Program-made: the position numbers and the translations under genes
Notes under the pieces: generated by a model
Seen by the model: the letters and a program-made list of their open reading frames with translations, nothing else
Databases searched by the model: none
Told to the model about the DNA's origin: nothing
From: Ardenticatenia bacterium
GTDB lineage: Bacteria > Chloroflexota > Anaerolineae > Promineifilales > Promineifilaceae
Direction: 5' to 3'
Assembly (NCBI GenBank): GCA_014237545.1
Contig: JAACJX010000637.1
Location: 1 to 5,158 of the forward strand
Length of the DNA stretch: 5,158 nucleotides
Shown: in pieces, positions 1-5,158 of the stretch
Position numbering within the stretch: the first letter of the stretch is position 1
Layout: each line of letters starts with the position of its first letter

Positions 1-323
1 TCCAGCACCCGCGGCGCGCGACCGTCGAACGTGGTCCGGACCCGCTCGCGCATTGACTGGATGACTTTCGGCTTCTGCTCCGGCGCCTTGTTGGGAAGCC
101 CGGCGATGATGAGTTCCATCAATTCCGCCCGCTCAGACTCGGTCATGGGCGCGTCGACCAGCGCGGCAAAGGTTGCCGCGCGGCAGGCAGCCAGGGGCCG
201 GCGGGCGAACCATGTGTGGATGGCGTGGATGTCGCCCTTGGCAATCGATTTGGAGCTCTCGACGCCGATCTCGGCCAGTGGCAGCAGCTCCTCGATCAGG
301 CGTTTAGGTTGTTTTTGGCTCAT
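1..323 (-). CDS. DUF1156-domain DNA methyltransferase, N-terminal part (cut by window edge)
   Basis: This is the first 107 codons of a gene that continues past base 1. The start ATG (323-321) overlaps the helicase stop TGA as ATGA, so the two are very likely translationally coupled; a GAGGA stretch about 10-14 bases upstream, inside the helicase end, can serve as ribosome site. The visible protein begins MSQKQPKRLIEELLPLAEIG and contains IHTWFARRPLAACRA (residues about 40-54). The pattern RLIEE..P..EI then W(W/F)ARRPLAA.RA is the hallmark of the DUF1156 N-terminus in COG1743 adenine-specific DNA methylases. The last visible residues are PRVL; in this family a DPFAGGG-type SAM-binding motif normally comes next, so the catalytic part lies outside the window. 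The inferred role is modification of host DNA as self-marking in an anti-phage system. The family call is strong; methylation specificity cannot be seen. Confidence 0.9.
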   Translation of the reverse strand, partial: MSQKQPKRLIEELLPLAEIGVESSKSIAKGDIHAIHTWFARRPLAACRAATFAALVDAPMTESERAELMELIIAGLPNKAPEQKPKVIQSMRERVRTTFDGRAPRVL

Positions 324-3300
324 AAGGGTGTTTCCTCGTCGGTCGCGGCCCGCCAGGTGGACGCGTTGTAGACGTAGCGCGCGCCGCTGTAGAGGATATC
401 GTCGTGGGCCATCTTCGCCCATGGATCGCGGACAATCGTCAGCGCTGGATACTCGCCTAGTGGATCGCCGACGACATAGAGGTAGTAGTTTTGGCGCAAT
501 CGTTGCGCAGCGCGGAGTTCAGTCTCGCTCAACAGGATGCGGCCGGTCGTAGTGCCCTTGACTTCAATGCAACGCGGCCCGCCCGGACCGGTGCTGTGCA
601 GGTCGTACGGGTAATTAGTGTGTTCGCCGCTGACATCTTTCGTATGGCGGCCGTGCCGTTCTTCATAGGCTACGGTGTGGGCCACAGCCGCAGCGGCAAT
701 CGTCGGCCGCTCATCGACTAACTCTGCCTCGGGCGCCCCGACGAGCGAGAAGACGGCGGCTACGCCGAGCACCTCTGCCGGTCCCAGGGAGCAGGCCGCC
801 TCGTGGTCGAACTGGTATTCCAGTTCGCGCACCCGCCGGCGGGCGTGTATTAACTGCTGTTCGGTAGTACGGCTCTCCTCACCTTCGCCGAAGAAGGCTG
901 CCTCGTTGTTCTTATCCTGTGCGACTCGCTCGGCTTGCCGGGCATCCGTCAACAAAGCCTCACGTCTTAAGTCGGTGATCCGGCCGCGCCGGCGGCGCGC
1001 GCCCTCCAGAAAGGGGAGTTGCTGATTGTCGGCGCTCCAATCCAGCACCGGCTGCGAATCAGCCGCCCGTTCGCGCGCCCACTCCGGAATGAGGAAGTCG
1101 TCGTCAGTGGGCACCAGATCATTGAGACAGGCAGCCGAGACAGTCTGCAAACCCTCCGACGTTTGTCTGACCGCGAACAGCTTCTCCTCGACGACCTCGT
1201 CCCGGCCGTCCCGCACTTGCGCCGCCAGGAACCATAACAGGTACGCGTCACCGGGGGGCAACGTCAGGTCGATGAACCGCGCGCCTTGCCGTAACGTTTT
1301 GCCCCACCGGGTTTGGACGACGGCCAGCAACCGGTCAAAGATCGTCGTGCCTAGAGCCAAATAGGTCGCTTCCTTACGCTCGGCGGCTCCGCTCTGGGCG
1401 ACGACTTCCCGGTGAAATGTGAATAGCCGGTTACTCTGGGCGGGCAACCCCAGCTCTTTGGCAATCCCGGCGCGCTGGACCGTAAGATTAATAACGGCTG
1501 CGTCGCCCGGCTCGCGGGTCTGATTTTCCTCGGGCACGGCGACCGGCGTTTCGTTCAACTCAACCAGCGTATCGACAAAGAAATGTTGCGCGTACTCCGG
1601 CGTCAGGCGCGATTGCCGCGAAGCCTCTTTCATTTCAATGAATGTCTCATTGCTGATAGCAAACGGTTGCTCCCGCCATTCCTTCTGCTGCCGGGCGCCC
1701 TCTTCGATCTTCGCCATCAGGCTCCGCAGCGCTTTTTCGTGGGAATCATCCGTCGGCGATGAGGTGGAAACATCAGCCATCAGCTTTTCCAGGCCGCTAT
1801 CGCTGATAAGCGTGCTGACCACATCGAAGACCCCATCGCCGAGGTCAACGCGCATTTGGTCCAGACGTTCCATCAGACCAGCGAGGACTTGACCTTCGCG
1901 AGTATCGGCCGCGACCAGGTTAAAGATGCGGGCCACGCGGGTTTGGCCATAGCGATGAATGCGCCCCATGCGCTGTTCCAGGCGCGTCGGTACCCAGGGC
2001 AGGTCGTAGTTGATCATGTGGGCGCAGAACTGGAGATTGATCCCCTCGCCGGCGGCTTCGGTCGCTACCATGATCTGGCAATGATTCTTGAAGTCGCCTT
2101 CGGCCTTGATGCGCGCCTCCTGCACCATACCACCGTCGATCTGAGTCACGACGTAACCCCAGGCTTCGAACAAGCGGCGCAGAAACACGAGGGTGTCTTT
2201 GGCCTCGGTGAAGACCAACAGTTTCTCACCGCTCTCAAGGGTGACTCCCATCTCAGCCATCATCTCTTGCAGCTTTTCGACCTTTGTTTCCCGGCCCGTC
2301 CGTCGGACTTCCTCCAGCAACGCCAGAAGGGCGTCCAGCTCCGCCACTTCCTTGTCGCGCTGCTCTTGATTGCGCGCTGGCGACGCCGACTCAGCCTGCT
2401 GCTCTTTCTGCCAGCGCTGGGCCTCGGCTTCATCCTCCAGCTCCGCCCATTTCAATTCCGATAATTCCAACTGTGACTGGAACAACAGACCATTCTTGCG
2501 GTTATGCAGCGATTGCTCGAGCGCCGCGAAGCTGGAAGCCATGCGCCGCTGCAAGATGACCATGGCGAATTCGGTGTTGACTCTTGTCGTGCCGCCGATA
2601 CGCTCCGCCGCGCGATAGATCTTGTCGATGTATTGGGTGAGCGCCTTGTATAGCTCCATCTCCGGCGGGTTGTCGGCGATGGTGTGCATGCGTGTCTTCA
2701 CCTCGCGCTTCTTGAACAGCGGCCGGCCGTCGAAATCGACCATCTCCTCTTTCAATCGTCGCAGCATCACCGGATTGCCGCGCTGGTCTGGCGCCCGCTG
2801 GTTGACAATGACAGGGTCGTAAATATTGTTATCGAGCAGTTGCAGCAACTTAAGGAAATTGCCGCGGTCGCCTTTGTGTGGCGTCGCCGTGGCCAGAACC
2901 ATGTGTTTCGAGTTGCGGGACAGAATGCGCCCCAGTTCGTAGGCCAGCGTCTCGCGGTCACCATAACCGGCCATGTGGTGGGCCTCATCGACTAGTACCA
3001 GGTCCCACGGCACGTTGGCTAACGTCGCCTGGACATCGCGCTGGCGGGCAAACGGCGTTGACGTAATAAGCTGATTTGACGAGGTCCAGTACTCGATATC
3101 TTTCTGCAGGCTTTCCCGGTCGACGATCTCGAACTCGACGAGGAACTTTTGTCGAAGTTCGCGCTGCCACTGGCGGGTCAATGCCGCCGGAGCGACGATC
3201 AGCGTGCGCATATCGGGCTGGCGACTGGCCAGCTCCTTGTAGAGTAAGCCGCCCATGATCGTCTTACCCGCGCCTGCATCGTGGGCCATCAGATGGCGGA

Positions 3301-3646
3301 TACGCGGTTGCGGCAGCATCACGCCATAGACCGCCTCCATCTGATGGGGCAGCAGATCGACCACAGTGTTATTGGCGGCGAGCAAGGGATCGGCCGTGTA
3401 GGCCAAACGCAGCCGCTCGCCCTCTAGGGCCAGGCGAAACGGTTGCGCTGCGCCGTCAAAAGTGTAGGCTGCCTCGCGGACCTCCAGCGCCTGCCAGTCA
3501 GCCAGGGGTAGCGTAGTCGTGTAATGGGTGCGCGTGTTTAGACCGACGGCCTCGATCGTGACAAACGATTCCGGAGAGTCGGGTTGGGCGGTGATGATGG
3601 CAACGGGTTCGGGCCAGTAGTCGCAATGGATGGTCCGGGCACGCAT
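320..3646 (-). CDS. SNF2-family DEAH helicase/translocase with C-terminal DUF3883 domain (DrmD-like defence helicase)
   Basis: An intact 1108-residue protein. The N-terminal WPEPV segment (residues 11-15) is followed by a Q-like box (LLPHQMEAV, 98-106). Lobe 1 has Walker A HDAGAGKT (122-129), motif Ia LIVAPAALTRQWQREL (149-164), Walker B DEAH (220-223) and motif III ATATPHKGD (252-260). A charged, probably coiled-coil insertion lies at about 395-465. Lobe 2 has KLLVFTEAKDT (475-485), motif V ATEAAGEGINLQF (528-540) and motif VI QRMGRIHRYGQ (558-568) with likely arginine fingers R562 and R565. Residues 600-980 are not recognised. The C-terminus (about 985-1075) matches DUF3883/NOV_C, with D1015 and IEVKG (1027-1031) forming a PD-(D/E)XK-like pattern. 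It should use ATP to move on DNA. SNF2-DUF3883 proteins beside DNA methylases are typical of DISARM class 1 (DrmD) and DUF1156 defence loci. The start is the only ATG after the in-frame stop 3706-3704; no clear Shine-Dalgarno precedes it. DrmD orthology versus a sister family is undecided, so no symbol is given. Confidence 0.93.
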   Translation of the reverse strand: MRARTIHCDYWPEPVAIITAQPDSPESFVTIEAVGLNTRTHYTTTLPLADWQALEVREAAYTFDGAAQPFRLALEGERLRLAYTADPLLAANNTVVDLLPHQMEAVYGVMLPQPRIRHLMAHDAGAGKTIMGGLLYKELASRQPDMRTLIVAPAALTRQWQRELRQKFLVEFEIVDRESLQKDIEYWTSSNQLITSTPFARQRDVQATLANVPWDLVLVDEAHHMAGYGDRETLAYELGRILSRNSKHMVLATATPHKGDRGNFLKLLQLLDNNIYDPVIVNQRAPDQRGNPVMLRRLKEEMVDFDGRPLFKKREVKTRMHTIADNPPEMELYKALTQYIDKIYRAAERIGGTTRVNTEFAMVILQRRMASSFAALEQSLHNRKNGLLFQSQLELSELKWAELEDEAEAQRWQKEQQAESASPARNQEQRDKEVAELDALLALLEEVRRTGRETKVEKLQEMMAEMGVTLESGEKLLVFTEAKDTLVFLRRLFEAWGYVVTQIDGGMVQEARIKAEGDFKNHCQIMVATEAAGEGINLQFCAHMINYDLPWVPTRLEQRMGRIHRYGQTRVARIFNLVAADTREGQVLAGLMERLDQMRVDLGDGVFDVVSTLISDSGLEKLMADVSTSSPTDDSHEKALRSLMAKIEEGARQQKEWREQPFAISNETFIEMKEASRQSRLTPEYAQHFFVDTLVELNETPVAVPEENQTREPGDAAVINLTVQRAGIAKELGLPAQSNRLFTFHREVVAQSGAAERKEATYLALGTTIFDRLLAVVQTRWGKTLRQGARFIDLTLPPGDAYLLWFLAAQVRDGRDEVVEEKLFAVRQTSEGLQTVSAACLNDLVPTDDDFLIPEWARERAADSQPVLDWSADNQQLPFLEGARRRRGRITDLRREALLTDARQAERVAQDKNNEAAFFGEGEESRTTEQQLIHARRRVRELEYQFDHEAACSLGPAEVLGVAAVFSLVGAPEAELVDERPTIAAAAVAHTVAYEERHGRHTKDVSGEHTNYPYDLHSTGPGGPRCIEVKGTTTGRILLSETELRAAQRLRQNYYLYVVGDPLGEYPALTIVRDPWAKMAHDDILYSGARYVYNASTWRAATDEETPL

Positions 3647-3703
3647 GAGGGTAATGGTACTGCGAATAGGGCGGAGGGGCGAAGAACATCTAAACTTTTC
3701 GTT
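3647..3703. other. 57-base spacer between metallopeptidase and helicase genes
   Basis: Read on the minus strand, this spacer has no purine-rich Shine-Dalgarno before the helicase ATG (the bases just upstream are ATTACCCTC), no hairpin followed by a T-run and no convincing promoter. The whole spacer is open in the helicase frame: the metallopeptidase TAG (3706-3704) is the only stop separating the two coding frames, which are the same frame, and no ATG, GTG or TTG precedes 3646 in it. The absence of a terminator is compatible with read-through transcription from the regulator operon into the helicase. Confidence 0.6.
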
Positions 3704-4567
3704 CTAATCGAGAAAGTTAAACGCTGGCTGGTCCAATGATGGGGGACTTGTCACGTTGAAGGCTGCATAGACCTTACCGACATAGTAGATTGCATCGCAG
3801 TCAACAATCCACTGTCTGCCACTATGAACAGGTATTGCAGCTTTTCCCCTAAGGCACGTTTTCTGAGTATATACGCTAGAGATGATATGGTCTGGAGGAA
3901 TGCGGACATTAATGCCAGAGCGATATTGAAAGCTTGGAGAGCTGGACGAATAAGTGGCTACGAGGCTTGGGTTCTGGTCAGCTACAAATCCCCCCGGAAT
4001 CAGCGTTCCATCTTGTTGCGAGAGCATCTTTTGCTCGCAGATTATCACGACGCACTGATGTTGCGCACACTGAGCCATTTGGATTGCTATCGCAGGCCTT
4101 GAGGCTGGGTAGGAAGCATCTAACTCTGGTAACAATCCCATGGAAAAGCCCTTACTTCGAAATATCGCCTTCACATCTGCGTAAGGAATTAAAAACTCGG
4201 CAGCTCCGATATTGCAATAATCCTCAAGTACGCGCCCAAATTTTGTAGGGGCATGGTCATCGAGAAATCCATACAACTCACCGTCGCCGCGAAGCAAATG
4301 ATGAGTTACTTCGTGGAAGAAAGTGAAGTTGAGACGCTCTGGAGACGAAACGTAAGGATCGATGGTAATGTATGGCAACTCACCTGGAATATAGTTACCA
4401 CCGTGCAAAACGCCTTGTTGTTCTCGAATTTCGATATTAAGCAGTAGGGCCAGCGGGTGATTTGGCCCCTCGTATGAGGGCATTCTATCTATACCCAACC
4501 TCGTCTTGCATTGCTGAACAAGACTTCTTAGCCTCTCCTGTGCATCGCGCTCAGTTACGATAGGCAT
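3704..4567 (-). CDS. ImmA/IrrE-family zinc metallopeptidase
   Basis: A 287-residue protein (MPIVTERDAQERL...) ending at TAG. FFHEVTHHLL carries the HExxH zinc motif: H85 and H89 as ligands and E86 as catalytic base. E115 in LEDYCNIGAAEFLIP sits 30 residues after H85, where IrrE/ImmA proteins have the third ligand in their ExxANxFAxxLLMP segment. The C-terminal half (about 155-287), with AQCAQHQC near 165-172, is a less conserved sensor-like region. Family members cleave a partner XRE repressor (ImmA on ImmR in ICEBs1, IrrE on DdrO in Deinococcus), so the adjacent regulator is the expected substrate. The ATG at 4567 lies 4 bases after the regulator stop, with GGGGCGG (4581-4575) as an imperfect ribosome site; an upstream in-frame ATG at 4723 would overlap the regulator by about 150 bases and add residues unlike the family. 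G+C is clearly lower than in the helicase. No signal peptide or membrane segment is seen, so it is cytoplasmic. The trigger is unknown. Confidence 0.9.
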   Translation of the reverse strand: MPIVTERDAQERLRSLVQQCKTRLGIDRMPSYEGPNHPLALLLNIEIREQQGVLHGGNYIPGELPYITIDPYVSSPERLNFTFFHEVTHHLLRGDGELYGFLDDHAPTKFGRVLEDYCNIGAAEFLIPYADVKAIFRSKGFSMGLLPELDASYPASRPAIAIQMAQCAQHQCVVIICEQKMLSQQDGTLIPGGFVADQNPSLVATYSSSSPSFQYRSGINVRIPPDHIISSVYTQKTCLRGKAAIPVHSGRQWIVDCDAIYYVGKVYAAFNVTSPPSLDQPAFNFLD

Positions 4568-4571
4568 CGAG

Positions 4572-4961
4572 CTACCGCCCCAAAATGGATTTGAGGGAAT
4601 AGTACAACTGCAACCACTCTTCCTTTGTTTCAGCCCGGTGTTTTGAGCGAGTCTCCACTCGAAGTAATAGGTCTTGAAATTCTTCGTCCACGCCGCCAGG
4701 TACCATCCCAAGAAAATTTTCAAACCCTGCTGGGTACGAGCGAGGAGCTGGCAGTGAGCCAGCCTCTGCGTTTGCTAGGATACTATTAAGAGGTACTTGA
4801 TAAAAGGCGGCCAATTTCTCCAAGGTATCAAGCGACGGCCTTGTTCTTCCCCTTTCTAAATCTGACAGAAATGAGACGGATAGGCCTGTTTCCTCACTCA
4901 CCTTGGACAGCGTATGTCGTTGGCTTTTTCGTATGGCCCTGAGTTCTGGCCCGATCTCCAT
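4572..4961 (-). CDS. XRE-family helix-turn-helix transcriptional regulator
   Basis: A 129-residue DNA-binding protein. Residues about 5-62 form a Cro/CI-type helix-turn-helix domain: LRAIRKSQRHTLSKVSEETG, then the recognition-helix region LSVSFLSDLERGRTRPSLDTL (helix 3 about 27-37), then LEKLAAFYQVPLNSIL. The tail (75-129) contains FENFLGMVPGGVDEEFQDLL and ends EEWLQLYYSLKSILGR; a similar EWLxxYxxLK tail is common in XRE regulators paired with ImmA/IrrE proteases and is a plausible dimerisation or cleavage segment (inference). The start is well supported by GGGAGG (4971-4966) four bases before the ATG. Its stop is four bases from the metallopeptidase ATG, so the two form one translation unit. 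It probably binds the palindrome and repeats in the upstream divergent region and represses its own promoter. It could instead act as activator or as antitoxin of a COG2856-Xre pair. Confidence 0.92.
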   Translation of the reverse strand: MEIGPELRAIRKSQRHTLSKVSEETGLSVSFLSDLERGRTRPSLDTLEKLAAFYQVPLNSILANAEAGSLPAPRSYPAGFENFLGMVPGGVDEEFQDLLLRVETRSKHRAETKEEWLQLYYSLKSILGR

Positions 4962-4965
4962 AAGG

Positions 4966-4971
4966 CCTCCC
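4966..4971 (-). promoter_or_regulatory. Ribosome binding site of the XRE regulator
   Basis: On the minus strand the sequence reads GGGAGGCCTTATG: a six-base purine Shine-Dalgarno four bases before the ATG at 4961. This fixes the regulator start, and it contrasts with the helicase start, which has no such site. Confidence 0.75.
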
Positions 4972-4988
4972 GGTAGGTTCGTTTATTC

Positions 4989-5002
4989 TGTACGTACGTA
5001 CA
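4989..5002. promoter_or_regulatory. 14-base perfect palindrome, candidate operator of the XRE regulator
   Basis: TGTACGTACGTACA is identical to its reverse complement. It lies 28 bases upstream of the regulator ATG, touches the minus-strand -10 element (5007-5002), and its centre (4995/4996) falls where transcription from that element would start. XRE dimers bind short palindromes, and this position suits autorepression. The site also consists of overlapping GTAC/ACGT repeats, so low complexity is an alternative explanation. Confidence 0.5.
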
Positions 5003-5010
5003 TCTTACCA
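5002..5010 (-). promoter_or_regulatory. Extended -10 promoter for the XRE-metallopeptidase genes
   Basis: Minus-strand TGGTAAGAT fits the extended -10 pattern TGnTAnnnT, with TAAGAT at 5007-5002. The expected start is near 4995, leaving a leader of about 34 bases containing the GGGAGG site. The hexamer at the ideal 17-base distance (TTCTTG) is a poor -35; TTGTCA (5026-5021) is better but only 14 bases away. A weak extended -10 promoter is therefore the best reading; it is the only reasonable candidate close to the gene. Confidence 0.45.
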
Positions 5011-5013
5011 CAG

Positions 5014-5065
5014 TTACGCCTTGACAAGAAATAACGCAGTAGATATAGTTACGCATGGAGCGTAA
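5014..5065. repeat. Cluster of TTACGC-type repeats across the rightward promoter
   Basis: TTACGC occurs at 5014-5019 and 5049-5054, the one-mismatch copy TAACGC at 5032-5037, and the inverted copy GCGTAA at 5060-5065. The direct copies are spaced 18 and 17 bases apart, close to two helical turns, and the last two form a perfect 6-base inverted repeat with the 5-base spacer ATGGA. They lie before the -35, between -35 and -10, and over the -10 end and predicted start of the rightward promoter, an arrangement expected for repressor binding. The related TTACGT is at 5078-5083. The binding protein is presumed to be the adjacent XRE regulator. Confidence 0.45.
5021..5049 (+). promoter_or_regulatory. 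Near-consensus sigma-70 promoter reading right
   Basis: TTGACA (5021-5026), a 17-base spacer, then TATAGT (5044-5049) match the housekeeping promoter at 11 of 12 hexamer positions with ideal spacing. The start is expected near 5056, giving a leader of about 60 bases before the plus-strand gene at 5117. It points away from the regulator genes, so it serves the divergent gene. TTACGC-type repeats overlap it, suggesting that it is normally held off by a repressor. Confidence 0.8.
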
Positions 5066-5102
5066 TTTGTAATATTTTTACGTCATGAAAGCTTGCTGAA
5101 TT

Positions 5103-5108
5103 AGGAGA
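5103..5108 (+). promoter_or_regulatory. Ribosome binding site of the divergent plus-strand gene
   Basis: AGGAGA lies 8 bases before the ATG at 5117. A nearer ATG at 5112 is followed by ACA and a TGA stop, so it cannot start a gene; the Shine-Dalgarno spacing also favours 5117. Confidence 0.7.
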
Positions 5109-5116
5109 TTAATGAC

Positions 5117-5158
5117 ATGACAAGACGACGAGTAACCCATACGGGCAAGGATAGGAAT
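5117..5158 (+). CDS. Start of a divergent gene, N-terminal 14 residues, possibly a DUF3892-type small protein
   Basis: The only visible part is MTRRRVTHTGKDRN, with the frame open to the window edge. The start is supported by AGGAGA eight bases upstream and the TTGACA-N17-TATAGT promoter, so a real gene is likely although only 42 bases are present. From memory, the VTHTGKD-like beginning resembles small DUF3892-domain proteins, which often begin with a basic stretch followed by a THxxKDxxGDI-type segment; this family call is tentative. Because it shares the control region with the XRE regulator, it is a likely regulatory target of that protein. Confidence 0.55.
   Translation, partial: MTRRRVTHTGKDRN

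Noticed and set aside
31..552. 173-codon plus-strand open frame across the helicase/methylase junction
   Set aside because: It is antisense to the conserved DUF1156 N-terminus and the helicase end, is rich in arginine and serine as expected from antisense GC-rich DNA, and shows no domain.
1856..2464. 202-codon open frame on the plus strand inside the helicase gene
   Set aside because: It lies opposite conserved helicase motifs V-VI and lobe 2, has no recognisable domain and no ribosome site; long antisense frames are common in GC-rich genes.
3498..3689. 63-codon minus-strand frame beginning in the spacer upstream of the helicase
   Set aside because: It overlaps the helicase N-terminus in another frame, has no ribosome site and no recognisable features.
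3647..3710. Possible terminator after the metallopeptidase gene
   Set aside because: No inverted repeat followed by a T-run is visible on the minus strand.
4568..4723. Longer version of the metallopeptidase starting at the ATG at 4723
   Set aside because: It would overlap the regulator coding sequence by about 150 bases, its extra residues look like an out-of-frame translation, and a better start with a family-like N-terminus lies at 4567, four bases after the regulator stop.
5055..5099. Tiny leader peptides in the divergent leader (ATG at 5055 and ATG at 5085, each five codons or fewer)
   Set aside because: Neither has a Shine-Dalgarno, and the 5055 ATG lies at the predicted transcription start; chance short frames explain them.
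5100..5113. ATTA-GGAGAT-TAAT hairpin around the ribosome site
   Set aside because: Only four A/T pairs; too weak to be a meaningful structure.
5112..5120. ATG at 5112 as start of the divergent gene
   Set aside because: It reads ATG ACA TGA, stopping after two codons; the ATG at 5117 has an open frame and suitable ribosome-site spacing.
1..5158. tRNA, rRNA, CRISPR array or insertion-sequence ends
   Set aside because: No regularly spaced long repeats, no transposase-like frame with terminal inverted repeats and no tRNA-like cloverleaf or CCA end was seen; almost all bases are explained by the four minus-strand genes.

Overview
The window looks like part of a bacterial defence or mobile-element region. 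Four genes lie on the minus strand in one direction, and the first codons of a fifth gene lie on the plus strand at the right edge. The organism cannot be fixed from this stretch. The near-consensus sigma-70 promoter, Shine-Dalgarno sites and 4-base gene overlap are bacterial. The helicase part is GC-rich (42/60 G+C counted at 781-840), while the regulator part is much lower (29/60 at 4021-4080, 24/60 at 4381-4440). This suggests a mosaic locus. A Chloroflexota-like or other environmental high-GC host is possible, but that is only a guess.

Layout in transcription order on the minus strand, right to left: (1) 4961-4572, a 129-residue XRE-type helix-turn-helix regulator; (2) 4567-3704, a 287-residue ImmA/IrrE-type zinc metallopeptidase, starting 4 bases after the regulator stops; (3) 3646-320, an 1108-residue SNF2-family ATPase/helicase with a C-terminal DUF3883 (NOV_C, PD-(D/E)XK-like) domain, resembling the DrmD helicases of DISARM-type systems; (4) 323 to beyond the left edge, the N-terminal 107 residues of a DUF1156 (COG1743) DNA methyltransferase, whose ATG overlaps the helicase TGA as ATGA. 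The window stops just where the methyltransferase SAM-binding motif is expected.

The 155-base gap 4962-5116 is a divergent control region. It holds a TTGACA-N17-TATAGT promoter reading right toward the plus-strand gene (5117 onward, MTRRRVTHTGKDRN...). It also holds an extended -10 element reading left toward the regulator, a perfect 14-base palindrome at the predicted regulator transcription start, and several TTACGC-like repeats across the rightward promoter.

Working model (inference): the helicase and methyltransferase are the first genes of a modification-based anti-phage operon (DISARM-like or the related DUF1156 family of systems). The XRE repressor and its ImmA/IrrE partner form a protease-relieved switch that sets expression of themselves, the divergent gene and perhaps the defence genes. 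The rest of the system should lie left of base 1.
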